A DNA stretch of 52,550 nt from MVRV01 sp964469905. GTDB taxonomy: Bacteria > Desulfobacterota > Syntrophia > Syntrophales > Smithellaceae. Both the position numbers and the translations under genes were made by a program. Numbering within the stretch: the first letter of the stretch is position 1; each line of letters starts with the position of its first letter. Where the stretch lies: positions 1 through 52,550 of the forward strand of contig CAYXZW010000020.1 in NCBI GenBank assembly GCA_964469905.1, in the 5' to 3' direction. Below are positions 35,736 to 42,677 of the stretch, piece by piece. The notes under the pieces were generated by a model, which worked only from the letters and a program-made list of their open reading frames with translations, did no database searches and was not told the origin of the DNA.

Positions 35736-35757
35736 ATTTCAATATTCAATAAAAACA
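35736..35757 (-). repeat. Upstream repeat shared with 33629-33651
   Basis: ATTTCAATATTCAATAAAAA on the plus strand, upstream of the membrane-protein gene starting at 35716. See the entry at 33629. Confidence 0.45.
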
Positions 35758-35796
35758 CCTTCAATCACTTTATGATTTTGATGGATGAAATCTAAC

Positions 35797-35862
35797 TTAC
35801 TTCCTCTTGTTTATCCCGACAAAGATAATTATTATTACTAATAATATGATTGATTTTCTCAT
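35797..35862 (-). CDS. Possible 21-aa hydrophobic peptide
   Basis: MRKSIILLVIIIIFVGINKR ends in one more Lys then TAA. One membrane-spanning helix flanked by basic residues, starting 12 nt after the stop of the upstream gene. No good RBS. It could be a small membrane peptide or type I toxin-like product, or chance in AT-rich DNA. Confidence 0.28.
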   Translation of the reverse strand: MRKSIILLVIIIIFVGINKRK

Positions 35863-35874
35863 TTATGAAATCTT

Positions 35875-36681
35875 TTAATTCTTGAATTTTTTAGTTTTCT
35901 TATTCTTATTATCAATAGTCTTGTCTGTTTTGGAATTATTGTTTGACGTATTTTGGATACCATCTAATAACCAGACCTTGTAGGAATCTCCACCTATGTG
36001 TGTCAAATAACAGGTCTTGATTTCACCAGAATAAATCATTTTTGAAGAATACATATCAAGTATTGTACAACATTTTTCATCTCTCTTTGTTGAGATTTCA
36101 TTACCATTACTATCATATTCTGTTACGAATATGTAACAGTGTGGGTCTTCATAATGAAAATTTTTGATTGTTTTCAATTTCACGGTTATCGTTGTATCTG
36201 TATAAGAACCATAATATCCGTCCTTCTTTGTTTTGTAATCACTTACAGACAATATTTTCACATAACCATTATTATCAAGACCCATATCCTCTATTTTCTT
36301 TGTTCTAACTGAAATCTGATTTTCAATAACTTTTTCAATTTCTTTTGGTTCAACAGTTCCAGAAATTTTCTCACATATGGTTCTTCCTTCCTCGGTGTGT
36401 TCAAGAACTTTTATGTTTTTGAGATAACCAGAACTTATCATCTGAACGAGGTCATTTGACAGAGTGAAGTTTTTTACCTTGGTGGAGGACTCTATGAAAA
36501 CCCTGTATGACTCAATACCGTTCCTTATACTCAAGGTTCTGACCAGTTCACGGGACTCTTGTATTGTTTCCCTGTCTCCGTATGTGTAACAATACTGACC
36601 GACAATAGTTTCAGAGGAATAAACATTGATAGGTAAAAGAAATAATACACTGACAATAATTCCCAGATAATTTTTACTCAT
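35875..36681 (-). CDS. Exported protein with FlgT-like N-domain
   Basis: 268 aa from the ATG at 36681 (AAAGGAAT upstream; an earlier in-frame start at 36714 lacks an RBS). Signal peptide MSKNYLGIIVSVLFLLPINV, cut near YSS. The region up to IKVLEHTEEGRTICEKISGT is paralogous to the N-domain of the protein at 32356-33204. The rest (with cysteines at PHCYIFV, EKCCTIL and KTCYLTH) is different and ends in a Lys/Asn-rich tail. Probably periplasmic. Function unknown; paired with its paralogue in the same cluster. Confidence 0.62.
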   Translation of the reverse strand: MSKNYLGIIVSVLFLLPINVYSSETIVGQYCYTYGDRETIQESRELVRTLSIRNGIESYRVFIESSTKVKNFTLSNDLVQMISSGYLKNIKVLEHTEEGRTICEKISGTVEPKEIEKVIENQISVRTKKIEDMGLDNNGYVKILSVSDYKTKKDGYYGSYTDTTITVKLKTIKNFHYEDPHCYIFVTEYDSNGNEISTKRDEKCCTILDMYSSKMIYSGEIKTCYLTHIGGDSYKVWLLDGIQNTSNNNSKTDKTIDNKNKKTKKFKN

Positions 36682-36707
36682 AATATTCCTTTCATTCCAA
36701 AATAAAA

Positions 36708-36736
36708 AACCCACAAATCCTTATGGAATGTGGGTT
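36708..36736 (-). terminator. Hairpin with T-run on minus strand
   Basis: AACCCACA (36708-36715) pairs with TGTGGGTT (36729-36736), with further pairing of TCC and GGA inside. On the minus strand it is followed by a run of T. It should end the transcript of the two small genes at 36870-37289 just before the exported-protein gene. Confidence 0.55.
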
Positions 36737-36869
36737 ATATGTAATCTGTCATCTGATAATCGTTCATCTGAAAACCTTACCGGATAAATGGAAATGATGA
36801 AACGATACAAAAAAGTCAATATATTCACAGTCCATAGACCATATATCAGATTATTTTTCAAGGTTTTTA

Positions 36870-37022
36870 CTATTTTGTTGTTTTTTCAACCCACTCTTGA
36901 ACAATATGCCGTATCAAATTACTCTTTGATCGATCCATTTTTCTACAAATCTCATCCAGTTTTTTATCCACCGTCCTGGTGAAAAGAACCGTTACTTTCT
37001 TTGATAATTTCTCTTCAATCAT
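36870..37022 (-). CDS. Ribbon-helix-helix DNA-binding protein, 50 aa
   Basis: MIEEKLSKKVTVLFTRTVDK then KLDEICRKMDRSKSNLIRHI, ending VQEWVEKTTK. A short beta strand with alternating residues (KVTVLFTR) followed by two helices with a basic turn (KMDRSKSNLIR) is the CopG/Arc fold. It starts 6 nt after the stop of the upstream gene, with GGGAG inside that gene end, so the two are coupled. It probably regulates the element or acts as an antitoxin-type repressor. Short, but the pattern is convincing. Confidence 0.7.
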   Translation of the reverse strand: MIEEKLSKKVTVLFTRTVDKKLDEICRKMDRSKSNLIRHIVQEWVEKTTK

Positions 37023-37028
37023 AAAATA

Positions 37029-37289
37029 TTAATCTCCCATAATTTCATATTTTCGTGGCCTGCCTGTTCGTTTTATGTGTTTCTTTAATAAGGATTGCTC
37101 AATAATCTTTTCACGGATCGATCTGGTTATTCTGTGAACTTCAGTCTGGTAATAAATTTCAGTAACAGTAATCTTTCCAACCTGACTTTCAATATCCTTG
37201 ATAACATCATCTTGATTCTGTCCTATGGCTTTACAGGTAAACATTTGACGTGTGGACTGAATCGAATATTCAATGTGATAGAGATACAT
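37029..37289 (-). CDS. Small hypothetical protein upstream of RHH gene
   Basis: 86 aa. A beta-rich N-terminal half (MYLYHIEYSIQSTRQMFTCK) precedes a basic C-terminal part with KKHIKRTGRPRKYE, which contains an AT-hook-like GRPRK core, so DNA binding is conceivable. It is the first gene at the right end of the element, followed 6 nt later by the ribbon-helix-helix gene. A two-gene control or toxin-antitoxin-like unit is possible. No known toxin fold recognised. Confidence 0.55.
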   Translation of the reverse strand: MYLYHIEYSIQSTRQMFTCKAIGQNQDDVIKDIESQVGKITVTEIYYQTEVHRITRSIREKIIEQSLLKKHIKRTGRPRKYEIMGD

Positions 37290-37483
37290 TCTTATATAAC
37301 CCTTGTGTTTATTGATTTCCCTGAAAATAAGGAATCTAATCTGTTAATATTTATGAAAAAATATCTGATTAACTCAGTTTAGATGAGACAAAAAAATGTG
37401 TCGGAAGTGATGTTTGTGTGTCTTTAGGTAAAATGATTTATATTATTGAAAATGTGGAGAAAAACGATGAAATAAGAGAGACA

Positions 37484-37507
37484 AAATGTTTACAAAATAT
37501 CTACAAT
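37484..37507 (+). repeat. Right copy of the subterminal 24-bp repeat
   Basis: AAATGTTTACAA, AA, TATCTACAAT. Matches 24251-24274 at 22 of 24 positions in the same orientation and ends 42 nt before attR. Likely integrase arm-type or accessory-factor site. Confidence 0.55.
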
Positions 37508-37549
37508 GAAAAAAATGTGATTCAGATGAAATCGTTGAAAGCCTTACTG

Positions 37550-37598
37550 TTACTGGAGCCGATGGCCAGAATCGAACTGGCGACCTACTGATTACGAA
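37550..37598. repeat. attR: 49 bp within the intact tRNA-Thr gene
   Basis: Identical to 24061-24109. It lies within the 3' half of the tRNA gene, so insertion has kept the tRNA functional. The repeat stops in the anticodon loop, where tyrosine integrases of this type commonly exchange strands. Confidence 0.93.
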
Positions 37599-37629
37599 TC
37601 AGTTGCTCTGCCGGCTGAGCTACATCGGC
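37554..37629 (-). tRNA. tRNA-Thr (anticodon CGT)
   Basis: 76 nt with encoded CCA. Acceptor stem GCCGATG pairs with CATCGGC, D stem GCTC/GAGC, anticodon stem ACTGA/TCAGT around loop TTCGTAA (anticodon CGT, reading ACG), T stem GCCAG/CTGGC around TTCGATT. It serves as the attachment site of the element. Confidence 0.96.
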
Positions 37630-37697
37630 GTCCATAATGTCCGGTAAGAGCCGCAGTATTTATCTTAAGGCGTTGGCCTTGTCAAGGTTTTGTATAG

Positions 37698-38618
37698 CTA
37701 TAAATAAATGGGCAGCTTTATCTCCGGCAGGGTATCGCCTTCGTATAATACTTTTTCTAGATATAGGCCGGATGGCGGCGCAGTATATTGCGCCGGAATA
37801 TCCGTAGGGGAATTGATCATTTGTTCGATATCGCCGATGGTGAATTTTCCTCGGCCGGCCTCGACGGTTATGCCGATAATGCGCCGGACCATCTTCCACA
37901 GAAAATGCGAGCCCGCAATGCGCACGGCAACAAGATCATCAAATTCTTTCAGCTGGACGTTTTCAATGTTGACTTGAGTGGATGTGTCTTTATCCATTCT
38001 CTTGTCGGCAAAAGAAGAAAAATCATGAAATCCCGAGAAAACATTGATTACCCGCTGCATTTTCTTAATATCCAGATTGTCTTTAATCCACCAGACATAA
38101 CGTTTGCCGAAAGCTGTCCGCCGGCGGGCAATGAGATAGAGATAACTGCGGCTTACTGCGGAGTGGCGGGCATGAAAGCGCGGCGGAGCATTTTCGACCT
38201 TAAGGATATTAATGCTGGCGGGTAAATTGTCATTAAGACCCATTTGCAGATTTGCCGGGCTGATTTTTTTGGCAGATTCCAAATGAGCAACTTGAGCCAG
38301 GGCATGAACTCCGGCATCAGTGCGGCCGGCGCCCTGAATTTCCGCCGGTGCATCTAAAAAAATTTGCGCCGCGGAAATTAAAGCGCCCTGAATGCTCCGG
38401 GCATTATTTTGTTTCTGCCAGCCGCTATAATTGGTGCCATCATATTCCAGGGTGATCTTATATTTATGAATATTGGTTGCTTTATCCTGCTTGTTTGTAG
38501 CATTTTCTTGCAAGCTGACAATTTGCCGGCGGGTCTTAACGGCATTGGAAGGTTCTTTTCCTTTGCGCTCTCCTGCCGCTGTAACGCGCATCCGGTCGTT
38601 GATCAACTTTGGTGACAT
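37698..38618 (-). CDS. truA: tRNA pseudouridine synthase A
   Basis: 306 aa. TruA makes pseudouridine at positions 38-40 of tRNA anticodon arms. The catalytic Asp lies in QGAGRTDAGVHALAQ. YKITLEYDGTNYSGWQKQ and RRIIGITVEAGRG are further signatures. The usual TruA begins near YKITLEYDG, so this one carries about 50 extra basic residues at the N-terminus. AAGGA before the ATG at 38618 supports that long form; an ATG at 38624 is too close to it. Downstream of the NlpC/P60 gene, likely cotranscribed, and beside the tRNA gene. Confidence 0.93.
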   Translation of the reverse strand: MSPKLINDRMRVTAAGERKGKEPSNAVKTRRQIVSLQENATNKQDKATNIHKYKITLEYDGTNYSGWQKQNNARSIQGALISAAQIFLDAPAEIQGAGRTDAGVHALAQVAHLESAKKISPANLQMGLNDNLPASINILKVENAPPRFHARHSAVSRSYLYLIARRRTAFGKRYVWWIKDNLDIKKMQRVINVFSGFHDFSSFADKRMDKDTSTQVNIENVQLKEFDDLVAVRIAGSHFLWKMVRRIIGITVEAGRGKFTIGDIEQMINSPTDIPAQYTAPPSGLYLEKVLYEGDTLPEIKLPIYL

Positions 38619-38654
38619 TATCATCCTTGAAAAAAGGCATTGGCGGTTGGATTT

Positions 38655-39989
38655 TTATTCGGAAGCTAAAATGCTCATGCCGGAAATGTTGGTTAATAAA
38701 TCACCGGCTTCTGTATCGAAGCTTCTTAACTCACGTCCCGGCCGCAATGTTGTTATTACCGCCTGTCCGATAATTTTTCTTCCATCCTGCCCCGTTAAAT
38801 CTTTGGTTCTTATCCCCCAGATGTTATGAAAAATCAGGGCCTGTCCGCCCTGTGCGCCTATGTAAAGCATAACGTGACCTTTGCGCCACAGGATCGTTAA
38901 ATAAGGGATTCCCTTGTCTAAAATAATTTTTTCCTTTTGCTCCGGGGCAATACCGCTAAGATTGATGTAACGGCCTGCTTCCTTGACTTGATCTTCGGAA
39001 TGGCGCGGCAACCATATTCCAAAAACCGCAAAAAAATCTCGCGTCATTGAAGAGCAATCGCGGTTTCCGTAAAGACCGCCCCAGCCATAAGGTTCGCCAA
39101 TCATTTCATTGGCGATTGTTACTGCATTGAGCGAGTTTAGTCGCAGGGGCTTGATTGTTGCTGCATCCTTGGAAACGTAGCCTTTTTTGATCGTGGCATG
39201 GTCACTGAAAATGCTCATCGCGGCGATAAGAATTTCCATTTTTTCCGGTGTTTCCCCGAGTAAGGGGAAAATATATCCTAGAGATGATTTTAAACCAAAT
39301 TGCCCGTTTTTATAGAATATTGGAGTTTGATCGCGGGTAATTACAGCATAGCGTCCCGCTTCCCATTTTTTAATAAAGGCGCTGTCTACACGGCCAAAGT
39401 CAGTTACCGGCATCCAGCCGAAAGTGAAGCAGGTTTCGACCAGCGCCCAGGTTCTGTCCGCGCTTAAATGACAGACAAAAATCGGTGTATTGCTGGCCAC
39501 TGCGGAGCGTTGCAGATTATCAAAGGGCCAGCCGTCGCTGTCTCCGTCCGGGCTGGAAAAATGAGGTTTCTGCGTGGGTAAGGCTCGCAGGGCGGTATTA
39601 CGGATAGTGATGGCGGGATATAGGGCATTGGGGTAATTATCCAGTGCGGCATTTTGCAGGAGTTTTTTATACCAGTCGCTGGTATGTTTTCTTTTATTCT
39701 CACCGAACCCGAAATTAGTGCTGAATCTTCGGGAATCAATATTGACCGTAGGGGGTTGGGCATAAAAAGGGTCTCGTTGGTGCCAGACAGAAAAATAGAT
39801 GGCGTTGTAGTCTTCATCTAATCGACTTTGGTTGTCGGCAGTAATCAAATCTTTGCTTTTGGTCTGATCAGGCAAATAGGCTAGATGATTCTGCTGCAAA
39901 TCACTTATGTCTTTAATGGTTTCTGGTACTTTCAGGCAGGCTGTTAAAGAAAAAATGACCAGACTAACGATAATCAATTTCAATTTCAT
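38655..39989 (-). CDS. NlpC/P60 cell-wall peptidase, lipoprotein
   Basis: 444 aa. Lipoprotein signal with lipobox LTAC near residue 18. An N-terminal NlpC/P60-stabilising region and SH3-like domains (about 110-250) precede the C40 peptidase. Catalytic Cys is in GNRDCSSMTRDFF, His in RKGHVMLYIG, with HNIWGI nearby supplying the third polar residue. It probably cleaves gamma-D-Glu-diaminopimelate bonds of peptidoglycan peptides (YkfC-like) in the periplasm. Upstream of truA and divergent from the CNMP-domain gene at 40196. Confidence 0.86.
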   Translation of the reverse strand: MKLKLIIVSLVIFSLTACLKVPETIKDISDLQQNHLAYLPDQTKSKDLITADNQSRLDEDYNAIYFSVWHQRDPFYAQPPTVNIDSRRFSTNFGFGENKRKHTSDWYKKLLQNAALDNYPNALYPAITIRNTALRALPTQKPHFSSPDGDSDGWPFDNLQRSAVASNTPIFVCHLSADRTWALVETCFTFGWMPVTDFGRVDSAFIKKWEAGRYAVITRDQTPIFYKNGQFGLKSSLGYIFPLLGETPEKMEILIAAMSIFSDHATIKKGYVSKDAATIKPLRLNSLNAVTIANEMIGEPYGWGGLYGNRDCSSMTRDFFAVFGIWLPRHSEDQVKEAGRYINLSGIAPEQKEKIILDKGIPYLTILWRKGHVMLYIGAQGGQALIFHNIWGIRTKDLTGQDGRKIIGQAVITTLRPGRELRSFDTEAGDLLTNISGMSILASE

Positions 39990-40195
39990 GAAAAATCCTT
40001 TAACTAAACTTCAACTGCCTTGATGTCTGTTGTTTTAATATAAACTTTTTTATAGTCCTTTTTAAGTATTTGGGCAAGATTAAATGAATAAAAAGGTATA
40101 TTTTAACTTGGTACATATAATAATTTTGTGGCATAAGATATTGAAGGCTGGTATAAGAGGTAAACCACTTAAATCTAAGATAAAGGAGATAGTTT

Positions 40196-40681
40196 ATGGT
40201 TCCCGTTGGCTTACTGAAGGAATTTATCTTTTGCAAGGAATTTACTGATGACCAGTTAAACAAATTAGCTGAATTGGCAAGTGAAGAAAGTTTTTTGGCC
40301 GGTACTCAGATGTATCAAAATGGTGATCCCGCCAGATCTCTTTTCCTGATTAAAGAGGGCAAAATCGTTTTATTTATAGATAATTATATGGGACCACATA
40401 AGCCGCCCATGCAGGTTACTGTGGATATGATCACCAAAGGTGAGTCCATGGGCTGGTCAGCTGTAGTTGAACCCTATATCTATACTCTCGGTGCTCTTTG
40501 CATTGATGATACAAAAGTAATTTCCTTTGATTCATTCGGCCTGAGAAAGTTAATGGAAGAAGACAATAATCTCGGTTACAAAATTATGCAGGTTATAGCC
40601 AAAGTAATTTCGACAAGGTTGACCCATACGCGAATAATATTAGTAGGGGAAAGAGGTCTTTCCGTTTTAAACGAATATTAA
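40196..40681 (+). CDS. Cyclic nucleotide-binding (CNMP) domain protein
   Basis: 161 aa, a single Crp-like sensor domain: CKEFTDDQLNKLAELASEES, then MYQNGDPARSLFLIKEGKI and GESMGWSAVV. The phosphate-binding cassette is not a canonical cAMP-binding one, and there is no DNA-binding helix-turn-helix, so it should act by protein contact or as a sensor. Strong RBS AAAGGAGA before the ATG. The next gene is the selenoprotein. Confidence 0.85.
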   Translation: MVPVGLLKEFIFCKEFTDDQLNKLAELASEESFLAGTQMYQNGDPARSLFLIKEGKIVLFIDNYMGPHKPPMQVTVDMITKGESMGWSAVVEPYIYTLGALCIDDTKVISFDSFGLRKLMEEDNNLGYKIMQVIAKVISTRLTHTRIILVGERGLSVLNEY

Positions 40682-40706
40682 TTATTAGCAATAAGCAGCG
40701 GTATTT

Positions 40707-40913
40707 ATGTCCGGTAAAACTTTAATTTACGGAAAAAGCGGCTGACCCTATACAGATAGGGCCAGGGTGGCTTTTGGTGATTCAGCTGTTTATGTCGATG
40801 TAAAGACCGATGCTGATCGGTTGGCAGAAATGTTGCGATTATCCGGCGGGAAACGTCAAGTGCCAGTGATTATTGAAAATGATAAGGTAACAATAGGTTT
40901 TGGCGGTTCCTGA
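40707..40913 (+). CDS. Uxx-star-type glutaredoxin-like selenoprotein (UGA = Sec13)
   Basis: 68 aa if the in-frame TGA at 40743-40745 is read as selenocysteine: MSGKTLIYGKSG, Sec, PYTDRARVAFGDS, later KRQVPVIIENDKVTIGFGGS. It matches the thioredoxin-fold glutaredoxin pattern, with Sec at the position of the first catalytic cysteine (UPYT for CPYC), cis-Pro in QVPVI and the GFGG turn. This layout is that of the Uxx-star (seleno)protein family. A stop at TGA would leave a useless 12-residue peptide, whereas the frame beyond it is clearly coding. A hairpin starts at the TGA. The RBS is weak. No selenium-insertion gene lies in the window. Confidence 0.85.
40741..40786 (+). promoter_or_regulatory. 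Candidate bacterial SECIS element
   Basis: GCTGA (40741-40745, containing the TGA) pairs with TCAGC (40782-40786), placing the UGA at the base of a hairpin of about 46 nt as in bacterial SECIS elements. An internal stem CCCTAT/ATAGGG (40746-40761) with loop ACAG can also form. The fold is my estimate, not computed. Confidence 0.55.
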
Positions 40914-40924
40914 GGTATATGAAT

Positions 40925-40941
40925 ACCGGCCGGTGGCCGGT
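40925..40941 (+). terminator. Hairpin after the selenoprotein gene
   Basis: ACCGGCC (40925-40931), loop GGT, GGCCGGT (40935-40941), followed by TCTTTAATTT. A GC-rich 7-bp stem with a loose T-tract, so probably an intrinsic terminator for the upstream gene. Confidence 0.55.
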
Positions 40942-40970
40942 TCTTTAATTTACAGATGGGTAAAATAATT

Positions 40971-41438
40971 ATGAATAATATCAAATTTGATTCCATCATT
41001 GAAAAAGCAATTGCCAATGAAGAAGAAGCCAACCAGTTTTATCTGAAGCTTTCCGAGAAGGTTTCCGATAAAACGGTTAAGGATACCCTGCTTTATCTGG
41101 CGGGTGAAGAAAAGCAACATAAAGAGTATCTGTTGCGTTACCGGCAGGAAAATTTTATCGTTAATAACACAGATAATGATGAAGCTGCTAATAATAAAAT
41201 TGCCGAGTTTCTGCAGCCTCCTCAGGTTAAGTACGATATGGATAGCAAAGAGGTTTATTTGCTGGCTGCCGCCAGGGAGTTGAATTCCTATAATTTTTAC
41301 AAGGGGATGGCGGCTATTCATCCGGATGGCGAGATAAAACAAATGTTACTGAAGATGGCCAATCAGGAAATGAAGCATAAAGAAAAAGTAGAGTATTTGT
41401 ACGATAATACAGCGTTTGTGCAAACCGACGGCGGATAA
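40971..41438 (+). CDS. Rubrerythrin-like ferritin-family protein
   Basis: 155 aa from the ATG at 40971 (another ATG at 40956 adds five residues). Four-helix ferritin-like fold with di-iron ligand repeats: IANEEEANQFYLKLSE, LAGEEKQHKEYLL, AARELNSYNFYKGM and MANQEMKHKEKVEYLY give the paired ExxH pattern. No C-terminal rubredoxin domain, so it is a short rubrerythrin-type protein, probably reducing peroxide in the cytoplasm of an anaerobe. It follows the glutaredoxin-like selenoprotein, which is consistent with a redox-defence neighbourhood. Confidence 0.85.
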   Translation: MNNIKFDSIIEKAIANEEEANQFYLKLSEKVSDKTVKDTLLYLAGEEKQHKEYLLRYRQENFIVNNTDNDEAANNKIAEFLQPPQVKYDMDSKEVYLLAAARELNSYNFYKGMAAIHPDGEIKQMLLKMANQEMKHKEKVEYLYDNTAFVQTDGG

Positions 41439-41501
41439 AGGTTAGGGGTTCCGCTAATATATTAATTCGCCCTTACGAGGACGAAAAAAAGGAGATGGAA
41501 A

Positions 41502-42050
41502 GTGTCTGATTTTGTACCCAAAAAGATTTTTTTTACCAAAGGTGTGGGAACACACAAGGATGAGCTGCATTCCTTTGAGCGGGCCTTGCGCGATGCCGGT
41601 ATTGAGAAATGTAATCTGGTCCAGGTTTCCAGTATTTTCCCGCCACACTGTAAAATGATTTCCAAACCACAGGGGCTCACAGAGCTGGTTCCCGGCGCCA
41701 TTACTTATTGTGTTATGAGCCGTTGTTGCAGTAACGAGCCCAAGAGGCTGCTGGCGGCGTCAGTCGGTTGCGCTATTCCTGCAGATAAATCGTCATATGG
41801 CTATATCAGTGAGCATCATGCTTACGGCCAGACGGAAAAGCAGGCCGGTGAATATGCCGAGGATCTTGCGGCGGCTATGCTGGCCTCTACTTTAGGTATT
41901 GATTTCAACGTTGATGAAAGCTGGGACGAGAAAAAAGAAATATTTAAAATCAGCGGGAAAATAGTCCGCACTCTCAATGTAACTCAGTCCACAATTTGTA
42001 AAAACAATAATTATACCACTGTAATTGCCGCTGCTGTGTTTGTTTTTTAA
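41502..42050 (+). CDS. pdaD: Pyruvoyl-dependent arginine decarboxylase
   Basis: 182 aa. It converts arginine to agmatine for polyamine synthesis. The self-processing site is in QVSSIFPPHCK: cleavage between Ser43 and Ser44 would make the pyruvoyl group on the alpha chain (by family analogy). Further motifs are TKGVGTHKDELHSFERALRD, VPGAITYCVMSR and GYISEHHAYGQTE. Start is GTG at 41502 with AAAGGAG 8 nt upstream. It is usual in archaea and in some anaerobic bacteria. Confidence 0.93.
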   Translation: MSDFVPKKIFFTKGVGTHKDELHSFERALRDAGIEKCNLVQVSSIFPPHCKMISKPQGLTELVPGAITYCVMSRCCSNEPKRLLAASVGCAIPADKSSYGYISEHHAYGQTEKQAGEYAEDLAAAMLASTLGIDFNVDESWDEKKEIFKISGKIVRTLNVTQSTICKNNNYTTVIAAAVFVF

Positions 42051-42101
42051 TAAATTGTAACTTTGCGCGATATTACAAAACCAGGCAGGAGGATGTAAAA
42101 C

Positions 42102-42620
42102 ATGACAACGGAACAAACAAAAATCATTGATCAAGCCGTCAAGGCCGTCGGTGATAAAGAAGGGAAATATTTAACTTTTTGTCTTGCCGGAGAAGAATAT
42201 GGTATCGGAATTCTGAAAGTAAAAGAAATAATCGGCATGATGCCTATTACTATTGTTCCTCAGACACCTTCCCATATTAAGGGAGTAATTAATCTGCGTG
42301 GTAAAGTAATCCCGGTTGTTGATTTGCGTGTGAAATTCACAATGGCGGCCGCTGACTATACCGAAAGGACTTGCATCATTGTGGTGGAGATCGCCGCAGA
42401 AGGACGCACTATTCTTATGGGTATAGTTGTTGATTCTGTTTCGGAAGTGCTCAATATTAAAGGGGCCGACATTGAAGCAACTCCTGCTTTCGGGACGAAG
42501 CTCGACACCGATTTTATCCTGGGTATGGCCAAAGTTGGTGGCGGCATCAAGATACTGCTCGATATTGACCGGGTTTTATCTGTGGAAGAAATACAAGCTG
42601 TTGATGTTGCCGGCGAATAA
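42102..42620 (+). CDS. cheW: Chemotaxis adaptor CheW
   Basis: 172 aa, one CheW domain: YLTFCLAGEEYGIGILKVKE, IVPQTPSHIKGVINLRGKVI, PVVDLRVKF and FILGMAKVGGGIKILLDIDR. It links chemoreceptors to the CheA kinase. AGGAGG before the ATG. No cheA or receptor gene is adjacent, so it is an orphan here and may serve another array. Confidence 0.94.
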   Translation: MTTEQTKIIDQAVKAVGDKEGKYLTFCLAGEEYGIGILKVKEIIGMMPITIVPQTPSHIKGVINLRGKVIPVVDLRVKFTMAAADYTERTCIIVVEIAAEGRTILMGIVVDSVSEVLNIKGADIEATPAFGTKLDTDFILGMAKVGGGIKILLDIDRVLSVEEIQAVDVAGE

Positions 42621-42677
42621 GCCTGAATAATCAACAATCAATGCAGGCGCTGGTTTGCGGCTATTCGGGGTATGTAA

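Larger units (their letters stand above)
24061..37598. mobile_element. AT-rich integrative element in tRNA-Thr(CGT), about 13.5 kb
   Basis: The element is bounded by a 49-bp perfect direct repeat (24061-24109 and 37550-37598) equal to the 3' part of tRNA-Thr, up to and including the anticodon loop. A tyrosine integrase gene lies just inside the left end. Base composition falls sharply across the whole interval. Contents: integrase, replication-protein-O-like gene with iterons, a second tyrosine recombinase, a McrA-like nuclease, and a minus-strand series of exported proteins. No structural phage, relaxase or type IV secretion genes were found, so it resembles a plasmid-like integrative element or a satellite. 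The chromosome before insertion joined 24060 to the tRNA gene. Confidence 0.9.

Noticed and set aside
36788..36982. 64-aa plus-strand protein
   Set aside because: It is the opposite-strand shadow of the 50-aa ribbon-helix-helix gene, which has a better coding pattern and context.
40090..40190. Sigma54 promoter before the CNMP-domain gene
   Set aside because: TGGCA is present, but the matching GC element at the right distance is not, so no claim is made.
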